Assembly: GCA_027293795.1 (NCBI GenBank)
Contig: JAPYLE010000237.1
Coordinates: 1 to 38,172 of the forward strand
Direction of reading: 5' to 3'
Length of the DNA: 38,172 bases
Source of the DNA: Rickettsia endosymbiont of Ixodes persulcatus
GTDB lineage: Bacteria > Pseudomonadota > Alphaproteobacteria > Rickettsiales > Rickettsiaceae
The position numbers and the translations under genes are program-made. The notes beneath the pieces were generated by a model. That model had not been told where the DNA came from and made no database searches. It worked only from the letters and a program-made list of their open reading frames with translations. Numbering within the stretch: the first letter of the stretch is position 1; each line of letters starts with the position of its first letter. Below, in pieces: positions 7,281 through 17,800 of this stretch.

Positions 7281-8774
7281 TTCCTTGATGAATTTTTCAA
7301 GTAGTCTAACACCGTACCCCACTGCTCCCTTAGGACCAAGCGATGAAGCTTTATTACTATTTGCAACGCCTGCTATATCTAAATGAGCCCAATCTACTCC
7401 ATCTTTAATGAAACGTTTAATGAAATGTGCAGCCGTGCAGCTTCCGGCAGTTCCCGGTACGTTACCGATATTTGCCATGTCGGCTATGTCGGAGCTAATC
7501 ATTGCATCGTACTCATCATGAAGTGGCATTCTCCAAAGTTTTTCATTAACTTCTTCCCCCGCTTTTATTAATTTACTCGCTAACTCATCATTATTGGAAA
7601 AACAACCGGCATATGTACTACCAAGTGCTACGGTTATTGCTCCTGTTAGGGTTGCAACGTCAATCACACATTTAGGCTTAAATTTTTCTTGTGCATACCA
7701 CACAGCATCAGCAAGTACTAAACGCCCTTCTGCATCGGTATTTAAAACTTCTGCAGTTTGCCCTGACATGGTAGTTACCACGTCCCCTGGACGCTGTGCG
7801 TTACCGGACGGCATATTTTCTACAAGCCCTACAACACCGACTATATTTACAGGTAATTTTTGACCGGCAACTGCAATCATGCTACCCACAATTGCTGCAG
7901 AACCTCCCATATCGTATCTCATTAAATGCATATTACTTGACGGTTTTAAGGAAATACCGCCTGTATCAAAAATCACCCCCTTACCGACCAAAGCAATAGT
8001 AGGAGCATCTTTACTACCGCCTTTATATTCCATAACCACTAACTTTGACTCGTTTTGCGAACCTTGTCCCACACCAAGTAATGCTCCCATACCAAGATTT
8101 TTCATCTCACGTTCACCGATAACGTCAACATCTACTCCTAGCGGTTCAAGTATATCAACTATTCTTTCGGCATAGACTTGCGGAGTTTTAATATTTGACG
8201 GTTCATTACTTATATCTCTTGTAAAAAATACTGCCTCAGCAATTAATTTTTTGACTTCAAATAATTTTGCTGCTTCAGTATTATTATCGGTAAAAATTTC
8301 AATTGATTCTACTGCAAACTTTTCTGCTTCTTTTAAGGTAGTTCTATATTTATCAAATCTGTAAGAAGCAAGAAATGCACCGCTAACAACTAAAGACGCA
8401 AATGTTTGAGATGTAAATCTGCTTATTCTATTTATAATTTTTAAGCTGATAGTAGAAATTTTAGCACTAGTTGCATGCTGTAAGATTTTACCGCCTAACT
8501 CTTCGATTTTTGCTTCAGTTAACTTTTCTTCATCCCCAAGCCCTGCTATTATCAAATATTTAATCTCGCCTGATTTAATGACGGACGAAATAACCTTGAT
8601 CTGTCCATATTTACCGGTAAATTGTAATTTATCTGCAATAGTTTTAGAAATTAATCCATGATGTTGTTGATTAAGTGCTATTAAATTACTATCAAGTTTT
8701 AACTGTTCATCAATAAAAACTACTAAACCTTGATTGTTAAACGATTCTTCATTGGTTAAATTTACATTAAGCAT
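7269..8774 (-). CDS. pepA: Leucyl (cytosol) aminopeptidase
   Basis: A 501-residue M17-family aminopeptidase, a cytosolic hexameric enzyme that removes N-terminal Leu and other residues from peptides. The C-terminal catalytic domain holds the two-metal site: VGKGVIFDTGGISLKPS (metal-binding and catalytic Lys), MRYDMGGSAA and the signature NTDAEGRL. The length is normal. The final residues (EYTR) and the stop lie inside a palindromic element, so the extreme C-terminus is probably RPE-derived. The gene stands alone, with RPEs on both sides. PepA of E. coli also binds DNA, but nothing here tests that. Confidence 0.96.
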   Translation of the reverse strand: MLNVNLTNEESFNNQGLVVFIDEQLKLDSNLIALNQQHHGLISKTIADKLQFTGKYGQIKVISSVIKSGEIKYLIIAGLGDEEKLTEAKIEELGGKILQHATSAKISTISLKIINRISRFTSQTFASLVVSGAFLASYRFDKYRTTLKEAEKFAVESIEIFTDNNTEAAKLFEVKKLIAEAVFFTRDISNEPSNIKTPQVYAERIVDILEPLGVDVDVIGEREMKNLGMGALLGVGQGSQNESKLVVMEYKGGSKDAPTIALVGKGVIFDTGGISLKPSSNMHLMRYDMGGSAAIVGSMIAVAGQKLPVNIVGVVGLVENMPSGNAQRPGDVVTTMSGQTAEVLNTDAEGRLVLADAVWYAQEKFKPKCVIDVATLTGAITVALGSTYAGCFSNNDELASKLIKAGEEVNEKLWRMPLHDEYDAMISSDIADMANIGNVPGTAGSCTAAHFIKRFIKDGVDWAHLDIAGVANSNKASSLGPKGAVGYGVRLLEKFIKEYTR

Positions 8775-8800
8775 AACTATTCCTTATATTAACTTATTTA

Positions 8801-8924
8801 TACTCAAATGATTTCAAGAATTTAATTTTATTTTGAGAGATGAGCACCCACAGCCTATACTGAATAGGTGAGGATGCGAATCCTTGATAAAATGTAAAGA
8901 GCAATTCTTGAAAGCAGAAGAGTA
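8801..8924. repeat. Rickettsia palindromic element upstream of pepA
   Basis: The arms tactcaaatgatttcaagaa (8801-) and attcttgaaagcagaagagt (to 8924) are imperfect inverted repeats around an internal ~80 bp with gagatgagcacccacagcct. It resembles the element at 7172-7280 in arm sequence. It separates pepA from its likely upstream control region. Confidence 0.6.
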
Positions 8925-9006
8925 TGCTTAGCGATAATTCTATTTATCTTGATAAAACTTTGCAAGTATTATAATTGATTTAAAACAAAATCTTATTAGA
9001 TACTAG

Positions 9007-9043
9007 TTGACAAATGTTAACGTTTTTTATATTTTTGTTGACA
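9007..9043 (+). promoter_or_regulatory. Two TTGACA boxes upstream of the 328-residue gene
   Basis: TTGACA occurs at 9007-9012 and again at 9038-9043. The first has TATATT at 9028-9033, a 15-base spacer that is short of the ideal 17. The second has no good -10 at 17 bases. One or both may serve the gene starting at 9068 or 9116. This is pattern matching only. Confidence 0.3.
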
Positions 9044-9067
9044 AATTAGTTAAATTTAAGTAACCAT

Positions 9068-10054
9068 ATGCCAATACATGACATCACTTCTTACTTAATT
9101 AAACAGAAGTATATAATGATTAAAACATCATGTGAGTTAAACTGTGATATGGATAAGGTTTATAGTCTCACGCCTCACCCGATACGATATACTTGCCTTA
9201 GCTATTTAAAGCTATTATCTCTACCTATATCACTAGCATTTTATGTAACAAAGCTTTGCTTTACAGCTAATCCGGTATGGACATGGATCGGGGGTAATAT
9301 TTTGTATAAGAAGATGGATCAAGCAATAGCTAAAAAAATATTACATGGCTTACCTGATGCAATAGAAACAGATCAAAATATACCTAAAATTGTCGAGTAT
9401 GTATTTAAAAACTATGAAGAAAATCCTACATTAGCACCTCTTATTGAACCTACATTTATACAAAAATTTTTAGCAAAGGCCGATCAATATATTCCTATTT
9501 TTTCTAAAATAATAAAATTTTGGAATGCAGGAGGAATTAACTATTCCGATGAAATACAAACAAAACGGGAATTAATTGACGTTATTTATAAACAAATTGT
9601 TTCCAAAGCTTATGAAGTAGGTAAAAAAGGAGGAAAACTTGAAATAACGGACGTGAAAGCCCTTTTCCCAAAGATAAATTTTGAAGCAAAAGTCAACGCT
9701 GAATCAGAAAATCTTCAAATAGATAAGGTAGAAGTAAGTAATAGACCTATTTCTAGTGATCAAAAATATGAAGAAGTTAATACTAACCCATTAATGAACT
9801 TAATAATGCTTAAAGTTTTACATGATGGCGTTTGTCAGGAAGTACAAAAAGTCTATATTGAAAATTATCTAGCAGAATACCAGATATGTAATCATCAAGA
9901 AATACTTAAAAACGCTTATATTGAGGATTATTTAGCAAGATTACAATTATATGGTAATTATAATTACGATAATAATACGTATATCTCAGAACAACCCGTC
10001 CTTTATTTAGGTCAAAACTATGAGCATTTAACAGCACCGATCTCTTGTTATTAG
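9068..10054 (+). CDS. Hypothetical protein, 328 residues, one hydrophobic segment
   Basis: I do not recognise this protein. Residues about 45-75 (LKLLSLPISLAFYVTKLCFT and after) are hydrophobic and may form a membrane segment or hairpin. The rest is soluble, Lys/Glu/Asn-rich and helical. Near the C-terminus is a degenerate internal repeat: YIENYLAEYQ, then YIEDYLARLQ about 25 residues later, ending in an Asn/Tyr-rich tail. A second start at 9116 (MIKTSCELNC), preceded by AGAAG about 7 bases upstream, has a better ribosome site than the ATG at 9068. It is isolated between pepA and rpoC, transcribed against both. It is probably a Rickettsia-specific protein; export or secretion cannot be judged. 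Confidence 0.6.
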   Translation: MPIHDITSYLIKQKYIMIKTSCELNCDMDKVYSLTPHPIRYTCLSYLKLLSLPISLAFYVTKLCFTANPVWTWIGGNILYKKMDQAIAKKILHGLPDAIETDQNIPKIVEYVFKNYEENPTLAPLIEPTFIQKFLAKADQYIPIFSKIIKFWNAGGINYSDEIQTKRELIDVIYKQIVSKAYEVGKKGGKLEITDVKALFPKINFEAKVNAESENLQIDKVEVSNRPISSDQKYEEVNTNPLMNLIMLKVLHDGVCQEVQKVYIENYLAEYQICNHQEILKNAYIEDYLARLQLYGNYNYDNNTYISEQPVLYLGQNYEHLTAPISCY

Positions 10055-10166
10055 CTTTAAATATAAAATACTTTTGTAAATTTGCTATTAGCGATGGCTT
10101 TGTTGCATGAATCAATTTTGGCATTACCTAAAAAGAATTGCTTGGGGGATAACCTAATGCTTCGAT

Positions 10167-10302
10167 GTCACCCCCGCGTACGCGGGGATCCAGTAAAACA
10201 TATAAAAAATTTATTTTTGATATGTTTATTTTATCAAATATGTAATTTTTGTACCAATATTAAGATTACTTTTTCTGGATTCCCGCCATTACTGGAATGA
10301 TA
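10167..10302. repeat. Rickettsia palindromic element
   Basis: The left end gtcacccccgcgtacgcggg followed by gatccagt, and the right end ctggattcccgccattactg followed by gaatgat, are imperfect inverted repeats. It has the same architecture as 3517-3633. Both copies share the flanking text to their left, so a larger composite unit has been copied. Confidence 0.7.
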
Positions 10303-10368
10303 ATAAGGTCTTTTTAAGAGTTGTGTAAAACAAAACCACCTTTTTTAAGGCGGTGCCTCAATTTTTAG

Positions 10369-10465
10369 TTATCATACAGCGACTTGTGAGCTAGATCCAG
10401 CTTAAAATATTAAAATCATTATATTAAAAGTTGTTTAATGGATTCCTGCTTCCGCAGGAATAACA
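10369..10465. repeat. Degraded palindromic element
   Basis: gcgacttgtgagctagatcc (from about 10379) and tggattcctgcttccgcagg followed by aataaca are recognisable as the two ends of the same element type. The left half matches cgcgacttgtgagctagatc at about 34592. Confidence 0.5.
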
Positions 10466-10487
10466 TACTAAACGTTCGTAACATCTA

Positions 10488-10510
10488 GGATAAGATTAAA
10501 GATCTTATCC
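10488..10510. terminator. Hairpin 15 bp downstream of rpoC
   Basis: ggataagat and atcttatcc form a perfect 9-bp stem with a 5-base loop, starting 14 bases after the rpoC stop on the minus strand. A T-run is weak on that side and slightly better on the plus side, so this is only a candidate end of the rpoBC transcript. Confidence 0.4.
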
Positions 10511-10524
10511 TTTGTTGTCAGCAT

Positions 10525-13500
10525 TTATACATTCTCTTCATCAAGCTTTACGGCTGCTTTACGCATTTTGTCCATAAAATAACCGGTTCCGGCAGGTACT
10601 AATCGTCCAACTATCACGTTTTCTTTTAGTCCTCGTAACTTATCTACTTTACCGGCAATAGCTGCTTCAGTTAAAACTCTAGTAGTCTCTTGGAATGATG
10701 CCGCAGAGATAAACGATCTAGTTTGCAACGAAGCTTTAGTAATACCTTGTAATATTAATTGTGCTTCAGCAGGTTTTAAACCGTTTTTAATAGCTTTTTC
10801 ATTTATCTCATCGAATTCATGTCTATCTATTTTTTCACCTGCTAATAATGTAGTCCCACCTGAATCTGTAATCTCTACTTTTTGTAACATCTGACGGATA
10901 ATAACTTCTATGTGCTTATCATCAATCTTTACACCTTGTAGACGATAAACGGCCTGAACCTCTTTAACAATATAATTTGCCAGAACTTCTACACCCATTA
11001 CTTTTAAAATATCTTGCAGTACTGGATTACCATCAATCAATAAATCACCTTTTTTAACAAAGTCACCTTCGTTAACTACAACATGCTTGCCTTTTGGTAC
11101 CATATACTCAATAGACATTGTTTCATCAATCGGATGTATGATAATACGTCTTTTAGATTTATAGTCTTTACCGAATTCTACTCTACCGTCAACCTCGGCA
11201 ATAACTGCATGATCTTTAGGACGTCTTGCTTCTACAAGTTCAGCAACTCTCGGTAAACCACCGGTAATATCTTTAGTAGTGGTTGATTCTTTCGGTATAC
11301 GTGCAATAATATCACCTACCGATATCTGCACTCCGTCTTCCACGCTTAAAACTGCTCCAACCGGCAAGTAATACCTAGCTTCTAAACCGTTTGATAAGGT
11401 TATAACCTCATCTTTAGCATCTAAAAGCTGTATACGCGGACGTAATTCTGCACCGCGTGAATATTGCTTTGATTCAATAATCACTTTACTTGGTATTCCG
11501 GTAGCTTCGTCAGTTACATCACGAATAGAAATACCCTCAACCATATCTCTAAATAAAACTTTACCTGACTTCTCCGTGATAATTGGTATAGTATAAGGAT
11601 CCCACTCCACTAATTTTTGAGTTTTAATAACCATATCACCGTCATCAACAAGTAATCTAGCACCGTATGGAATTTTATGACATGCCTTTTCATGACCGTT
11701 ATTATCAAGCAATAATAACTCACAATTTCGGCTCATAACAATTTTGCGTTCTTCGGAATTAATAACAACGTTACGGCTTATAATTTTCACTTTTGCATCA
11801 TAGGAAGCTTCTACGGAAGAAATCTCAGCACCTTTTGTTGCCGCTCCTCCGATATGGAAAGTTCTCATTGTAAGCTGCGTACCCGGTTCACCGATAGATT
11901 GAGCAGCAATAACCCCGATTGCTTCACCTTCCGATACTAATGTACCGGTAGCAAGATCCCTACCGTAACATATGCTACATATACCGGTAGTACTTTCACA
12001 GGTTAATACGGATTTGATTATAATTCTGTCTAATCCTGCCGACTCAATCTGTTCTAATTTTGCTTCATTAATAAGCTCGCCTTTATTGAGAATTAGATCA
12101 TTAGTTACCGGATGAACTATATCGATAGCAGCAGTACGACCTAAAATCTTTTCAGCTAAAGGTACTATAACTTCTCCGCCTTCAATAATACTCTTAACTT
12201 CAATTCCTTTATCGGTTCCGCAATCTTTCTCCGTAATAATACAATCCTGCGCAACATCTACTAATTTTCTTGTTAAGTAACCTGAGCTTGCCGTTTTTAA
12301 AGCCGTATCTATTTGCCCTTTACGCATTCCGTTAGCAGAATTAAAACACTCAAATTCGGTTAACCCCTCTTTAAAATTAGAAATAATAGGAGTTTGTATA
12401 ATTTGACCGTTTGATTTGGTCATTAAACCTCGCATACCGCCAAGCTGCTTAATTTGCTGGAAAGAACCTCTTGCTCCGGAAATAGCCATAATATATATAG
12501 CATTTATTTTCTGATGATTTGGATCATCATTAATCGGCGGCGTAGCAATCTCTTTCATCATGTCGTTTGCTACTCTATCGGTACATCTTGACCAAGCATC
12601 AATTACTTTATTATATTTCTCTCCGTAAGTAATTAAACCGTTTGAATATTGTTGTTCAAATTCTTTTATTTCAAGTTGAGTTTCATTGATATAAATAGTC
12701 TTAGATTCCGGTACTACCATATCATCCATTCCAAAAGAAATACCTGAAGAACAAGCATATTTAAAACCTAGTTTCATTAACTGATCGGCGAAAATTACCG
12801 TAGCTTTTTGACCGCAGTGACGATAAACTAAATCTATAACTAATGATATGTCTTTTTTAGTTAGTTGTTTATTAATAAACTTGAACTCTATATTAGGATG
12901 AGAAGGCAATAGCTCACCGACCATTAACCTACCGTAAGTAGTATCAATGATAATAGGAACCATTTTACCTTCAGCATTTAACTGATTTCTACGATATTTT
13001 ATCTTTGTATGAATAGTTATAAATTTATTGTATAAAGCATGTTCCATCTCAGCTAAGTCTGAGAACATCATACCTTCACCTACTTCATTATCAAATGCAA
13101 GGGTTAGATAATATAAACCAAGTACTATATCTTTATCCGGTACAATAATAGGACGTCCGTTAGCAGGGCTTAAGATATTATTCGTAGACATCATAAGTAC
13201 CCTAGCTTCAAGCTGTGCCTCAATCGATAGCGGGATATGTACCGCCATCTGATCACCGTCAAAATCCGCATTAAACGCAGCACAAACAAGCGGATGAAGC
13301 TGAATCGCTTTACCTTCTATCAATAGAGGTTCAAATGCTTGAATACCAAGCCTATGTAACGTCGGAGCTCTATTAAGTAAAACTGGATGCTCTCTTATCA
13401 CTTCTTCAAGCACGTCCCAAACTTCAGGTTTTTCAGCTTCCACCATTCTTTTAGCGGCTTTAATAGTTGTAGCGATGCCGTACAACTCAAGCTTAGAATA

Positions 13501-14643
13501 AATAAACGGCTTAAATAGCTCTAAAGCCATTTTCTTAGGTAAGCCGCATTGATGAAGTTTAAGCTCAGGTCCTACAACGATAACCGAACGCCCTGAATAA
13601 TCAACCCTCTTACCAAGCAAGTTCTGACGGAAACGACCCTGCTTACCTTTAAGCATGTCACTTAATGACTTAAATGGACGCTTATTAGCATTTTTTGCTG
13701 CTCGCCCGCGACGACCATTATCAAATAATGCATCCACCGCTTCTTGTAACATTCTTTTTTCGTTCCTGACTATTATATCAGGAGCTTTTGACTCTATTAG
13801 TTTCTTTAAACGATTATTTCTATTAATTACTCTTCTATAAAGTTCATTTAAATCCGAAGTAGCAAACCTTCCTCCGTCAAGCATAACAAGGGGTCTAATT
13901 TCAGGAGGAATCACCGGTAAAACATCCATAATCATCCATTCCGGCTTATTTTCCGACTCTAAAAAATCCTCTACTAATTTTAAACGTTTTACTAATTTTT
14001 TCTTTTTTACTTCTGAAGTGGTATTTTGTAATTCTTCGTATAATTCTTGCTTTAACTTTGAAAAATCAAGCTCTTTAAGCATTTGTTGTATTACTTCTGC
14101 ACCTATAGAGGCAGTAAATGCATCTTCACCGTACTTATCTTTTGCTTTCTGTAATTCTTCCTCTGTTAAGAGTTCGCCTTTTTGTAAAATTGATAACCCT
14201 GGGTCAACTACTACATAATTTTCAAAATAAAGAATCTTTTCTAAATCTTGCATTGTTATATCAAGAAGCGTGCTAATTCTTGAAGGTAGCGACTTTAAAA
14301 ACCAAATATGAGCAACGGGAGCTGCAAGCTCTATATGCCCCATTCTTTCACGTCTTACTCTAGAAACCGTAACTTCAACGCCGCATTTCTCGCAAGTAAT
14401 ACCACGATTTTTCATCCGCTTATATTTACCGCAGAGACATTCGTAATCTTTTACCGGACCAAAAATTCTTGCACAAAACAACCCATCTTTTTCAGGTTTA
14501 AAAGTTCGATAATTAATTGTTTCAGGCTTCGTTACTTCACCGAAAGACCATGAACGTACTTGATCAGGACTTGCTATATTAATCCTTATCTGATCAAATT
14601 GTTGAGTATTACTTAATTGTCCGTAAAAATTTACTAAGCTCAT
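10525..14643 (-). CDS. rpoC: RNA polymerase subunit beta'
   Basis: A 1372-residue largest subunit of RNA polymerase. The N-terminal zinc site reads CLCGKYKRMKNRGITCEKCG. The active-site Mg-binding motif NADFDGDQMAVHIP is near residue 460, followed by the bridge-helix and trigger-loop region (GARGSFQQIKQLGGMRGLM) and the second zinc cluster (CESTTGICSICYGRDLATG). The full length is present with no insertion or frameshift. It follows rpoB by 191 bp instead of the short gap usual in bacteria, because an RPE (14681-14780) sits between them. Confidence 0.99.
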   Translation of the reverse strand: MSLVNFYGQLSNTQQFDQIRINIASPDQVRSWSFGEVTKPETINYRTFKPEKDGLFCARIFGPVKDYECLCGKYKRMKNRGITCEKCGVEVTVSRVRRERMGHIELAAPVAHIWFLKSLPSRISTLLDITMQDLEKILYFENYVVVDPGLSILQKGELLTEEELQKAKDKYGEDAFTASIGAEVIQQMLKELDFSKLKQELYEELQNTTSEVKKKKLVKRLKLVEDFLESENKPEWMIMDVLPVIPPEIRPLVMLDGGRFATSDLNELYRRVINRNNRLKKLIESKAPDIIVRNEKRMLQEAVDALFDNGRRGRAAKNANKRPFKSLSDMLKGKQGRFRQNLLGKRVDYSGRSVIVVGPELKLHQCGLPKKMALELFKPFIYSKLELYGIATTIKAAKRMVEAEKPEVWDVLEEVIREHPVLLNRAPTLHRLGIQAFEPLLIEGKAIQLHPLVCAAFNADFDGDQMAVHIPLSIEAQLEARVLMMSTNNILSPANGRPIIVPDKDIVLGLYYLTLAFDNEVGEGMMFSDLAEMEHALYNKFITIHTKIKYRRNQLNAEGKMVPIIIDTTYGRLMVGELLPSHPNIEFKFINKQLTKKDISLVIDLVYRHCGQKATVIFADQLMKLGFKYACSSGISFGMDDMVVPESKTIYINETQLEIKEFEQQYSNGLITYGEKYNKVIDAWSRCTDRVANDMMKEIATPPINDDPNHQKINAIYIMAISGARGSFQQIKQLGGMRGLMTKSNGQIIQTPIISNFKEGLTEFECFNSANGMRKGQIDTALKTASSGYLTRKLVDVAQDCIITEKDCGTDKGIEVKSIIEGGEVIVPLAEKILGRTAAIDIVHPVTNDLILNKGELINEAKLEQIESAGLDRIIIKSVLTCESTTGICSICYGRDLATGTLVSEGEAIGVIAAQSIGEPGTQLTMRTFHIGGAATKGAEISSVEASYDAKVKIISRNVVINSEERKIVMSRNCELLLLDNNGHEKACHKIPYGARLLVDDGDMVIKTQKLVEWDPYTIPIITEKSGKVLFRDMVEGISIRDVTDEATGIPSKVIIESKQYSRGAELRPRIQLLDAKDEVITLSNGLEARYYLPVGAVLSVEDGVQISVGDIIARIPKESTTTKDITGGLPRVAELVEARRPKDHAVIAEVDGRVEFGKDYKSKRRIIIHPIDETMSIEYMVPKGKHVVVNEGDFVKKGDLLIDGNPVLQDILKVMGVEVLANYIVKEVQAVYRLQGVKIDDKHIEVIIRQMLQKVEITDSGGTTLLAGEKIDRHEFDEINEKAIKNGLKPAEAQLILQGITKASLQTRSFISAASFQETTRVLTEAAIAGKVDKLRGLKENVIVGRLVPAGTGYFMDKMRKAAVKLDEENV

Positions 14644-14680
14644 AAATACTTTTCCTTAAAAATTACTTGCTCTCTAAAAT

Positions 14681-14780
14681 GTCATACCGTGGTCAAGCCA
14701 CGGTATCCAAAAACACAACTTACGATACTAATAATTTTAGTATTTTTAACTGGATCCCGCGATCAAGTCGCCGGGATGAC
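14681..14780. repeat. Rickettsia palindromic element between rpoB and rpoC
   Basis: gtcataccgtggtcaagcca (left hairpin) and actggatcccgcgatcaagt then cgccgggatgac (right hairpin) bound a 100-bp palindrome. Since rpoB and rpoC are normally co-transcribed, the element would be part of the mRNA. Confidence 0.75.
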
Positions 14781-14834
14781 AATAAAAAGAATCAATCCAC
14801 ACATCAAAGCCGGCTTGACCATGGGATAACACAT

Positions 14835-17800
14835 TTAACTCGAAGTCACTTCAAGCTTTACGTTAAGACATAAAGATCTAAACTCTTTTATCATAACGTT
14901 AAATGACTCAGGAATACCTGATTCAAAATTATTTTCACCGCGTACTATAGAATCATAAATTTTGATCCTACCGTTTACGTCATCTGACTTAACTGTTAAC
15001 ATTTCCTGTAACGTATAAGCAGCACCATAAGCTTGTAGAGCCCAGCATTCCATTTCCCCAAAACGCTGTCCGCCAAAATGAGATTTACCTCCAAGCGGTT
15101 GCTGCGTTACTAAACTATAAGGTCCTATAGAACGAGAGTGAATTTTATTATCGACTAAATGATGCAATTTCAGCAAATATTTCTGTCCGACAGTTACTAG
15201 ACGATCAAAATATTCACCGGTTCTACCGTCAATTAATTTTACTTGTCCTGAAGGATCTTGACCGGCAAGCTTTAGCATATCTTTAACATCTTGAACTTTT
15301 GCTCCGTCAAATACAGGAGTAGCAAAATGTACGCCTTTACTTACTGTCTTACAGAAAGAGATAATCTCTTCTTCTGATCTTTCAAGTACAGAATTAATAT
15401 TTTCTCCGTACAGCTCAATTAAGAATTTCTTAATTTGCTCAATACCGATCTTTTTATTTTGATATTCCTTTACTAAGGTAGATATTTTTTTTGCTAAATT
15501 TATTGACGCCCACCCAAGATGCGTCTCTAAAATCTGCCCTATATTCATACGAGACGGAAGACCAAGCGGATTAAGAACAATATCCACCACTGTTCCATCT
15601 TCTAAAAACGGCATATCCTCTTCAGGTACGATACGTGAAATAACACCTTTATTTCCGTGTCTTCCTGCCATCTTATCACCGGGTTGTAATTTATGCTTAG
15701 TTGCAATAAATACTTTTACTACTTTCAAAGCTCCCTGAGGTAAATCATCACCGCTTTGCAATTTCTCTACCTTAGTAGCAAATCTTTTATCAAGAGCCTC
15801 TTTTGTCTCATCATAATGAGTCTTTATCTGCTCTATTTCATTCATTACATTTGCATCTTCCACGGTAAGCTGCCAAAATTGCCCTTTAGATAAGCCTTTT
15901 AGCATTTCAGTAGTAATAGTTTGCCCTGCTTTTACTTGCTTAGGACCGTTAATAATCACCTGCCCTACTGAAAGCTTTTTAAGCCAACTAAATACAAAAT
16001 GCTCAATAATTTCTAACTCATCGTCTCTGTCTTTTGCTAATTTTTCAATTTGTTGTTTTTCAATAGCAATAGCACGCTGATCTTTTTCCACACCTCTACG
16101 AGAAAATACCCTTACTTCTACTACGGTTCCGCTAACTCCGGAAGGTACGTGCAGCGATGAATCTTTTACGTCAAAGGCTTTTTCTCCGAAAATAGCACGT
16201 AATAATTTTTCTTCAGGTGTAATAGGCGACTCACTTTTCGGTGTTACTTTTCCGACTAAAATATCACCGGCTTTTACTTCTGCACCTACATAAATTATTC
16301 CGACTTCATCAAGGTGACGTAATGCTTCTTCACTTACATTAGGTATATCACGAGTAATTTCTTCAGGACCAAGACGTGTATCTCTGGCTATTACTTCAAA
16401 CTCTTCAATATGAATAGATGTAAACACATCCTCTTTTACTATACGTTCAGATATTAAAATTGAATCTTCAAAATTATAACCGTTCCAAGGTAAGAAAGCC
16501 ACAAGTACGTTTCTACCTAGAGCAATTTCACCGTTATCCGTACTAGGACCGTCAGCTATAATATCGTTTTTCTTAACGTAATGACCGACTTTAACTAAAG
16601 GCTTTTGATTAATACAAGTATTATGATTGGATTTTTGGAATTTTAGTAAATTGTAAATATCAACCGAAGGAGAACCGTCAGCTTTTTGTTCTAGAGTTCT
16701 AATTACGATTCTATTTGAATCTACCTGCTCAACAATACCGTCATGTAATGCAAGTACCGATGCTCCGGAATCTTTAGCTACCACCCCTTCAACTCCGGTA
16801 CCTACAAAAGGTGCATCAGTTTTAATTAAAGGAACAGCTTGTCTTTGCATGTTTGAACCCATCAAAGCACGATTAGCATCATCATTTTCCAGGAAAGGTA
16901 TAAGAGAAGCTGCAACCGATACTACCTGCATAGGAGTCACATCAATGAAATCCACCTCATGCGGTTCTACCATTACAAAATTTCCTCCCTCAACACGACA
17001 ATTAATAAACTCTCCTTGTAGCACTCCGTCTTTATCAACTTTAGAGTTTGCTTGTCCAATTTTGTATTTACCTTCTTCAATGGCAGAAAGATATACCACT
17101 TCATCAGTTACACGCCCATCTTTAACTCTTCTATACGGACTCTCTATAAAGCCGTGTTTATTTATTCTGGCATAGGTAGCCATAGAGTTAATTAACCCGA
17201 TATTCTGACCTTCAGGTGTTTCAATAGGACAAATACGACCATAATGAGTCGGATGTACATCACGCACCTCAAAACCTGCTCGATCTCGACTAAGACCTCC
17301 AGGACCGAGTGCCGATAACCTTCTTTTATGAGTTATTTCCGATAATGGATTTGTTTGATCCATAAACTGTGATAATTGCGAAGTACTAAAAAATTCTTTT
17401 ACTACTGAAACTAAAATTTTAGAATTTACTAAATCATGAGGCATTACAGTATCAACATCACCTGCCGACATCCTTTCAATTACGGATTTTTCCATTCGAA
17501 CTAAACCTATTCTAAATTGATTTTCTATCAATTCACCTACCGATCTAACCCTTCTATTACCTAAATGATCAATATCGTCTATGATACCTTTACCGTCTTT
17601 AAGCTCTACTAAAACTCTTACGATATTTTTAATATCATCAATTGTTAAAACTGTAACTTCTTCAGCAATATTCAGATCTAACCTAGAATTCATTTTTATT
17701 CGCCCGACTTCTGAAAGATCATATCTTTCCGCATCAAAAAATAAATTATAAAATAGGCTTTCGGCTGCTTCAATATTAGCAGGTTCGCCTGGTCTTAAAA

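Larger units (their letters stand above)
10055..10524. other. Non-coding interval with RPEs between convergent genes
   Basis: No gene is visible in these 470 bp. They contain a composite repeat (from about 10108, sharing cctaaaaagaattgctt and tgcttcgatg with 3410-3450), an RPE at 10167-10302, a degraded element at 10369-10465 and a small hairpin next to the rpoC end. Confidence 0.7.

Noticed and set aside
10082..10300. 72-residue plus-strand open frame
   Set aside because: It runs through the composite repeat and RPE 10167-10302; no protein-like conservation.
14667..14873. 68-residue plus-strand open frame between rpoC and rpoB
   Set aside because: Translation of the RPE at 14681-14780 plus antisense rpoB; no evidence of a gene.
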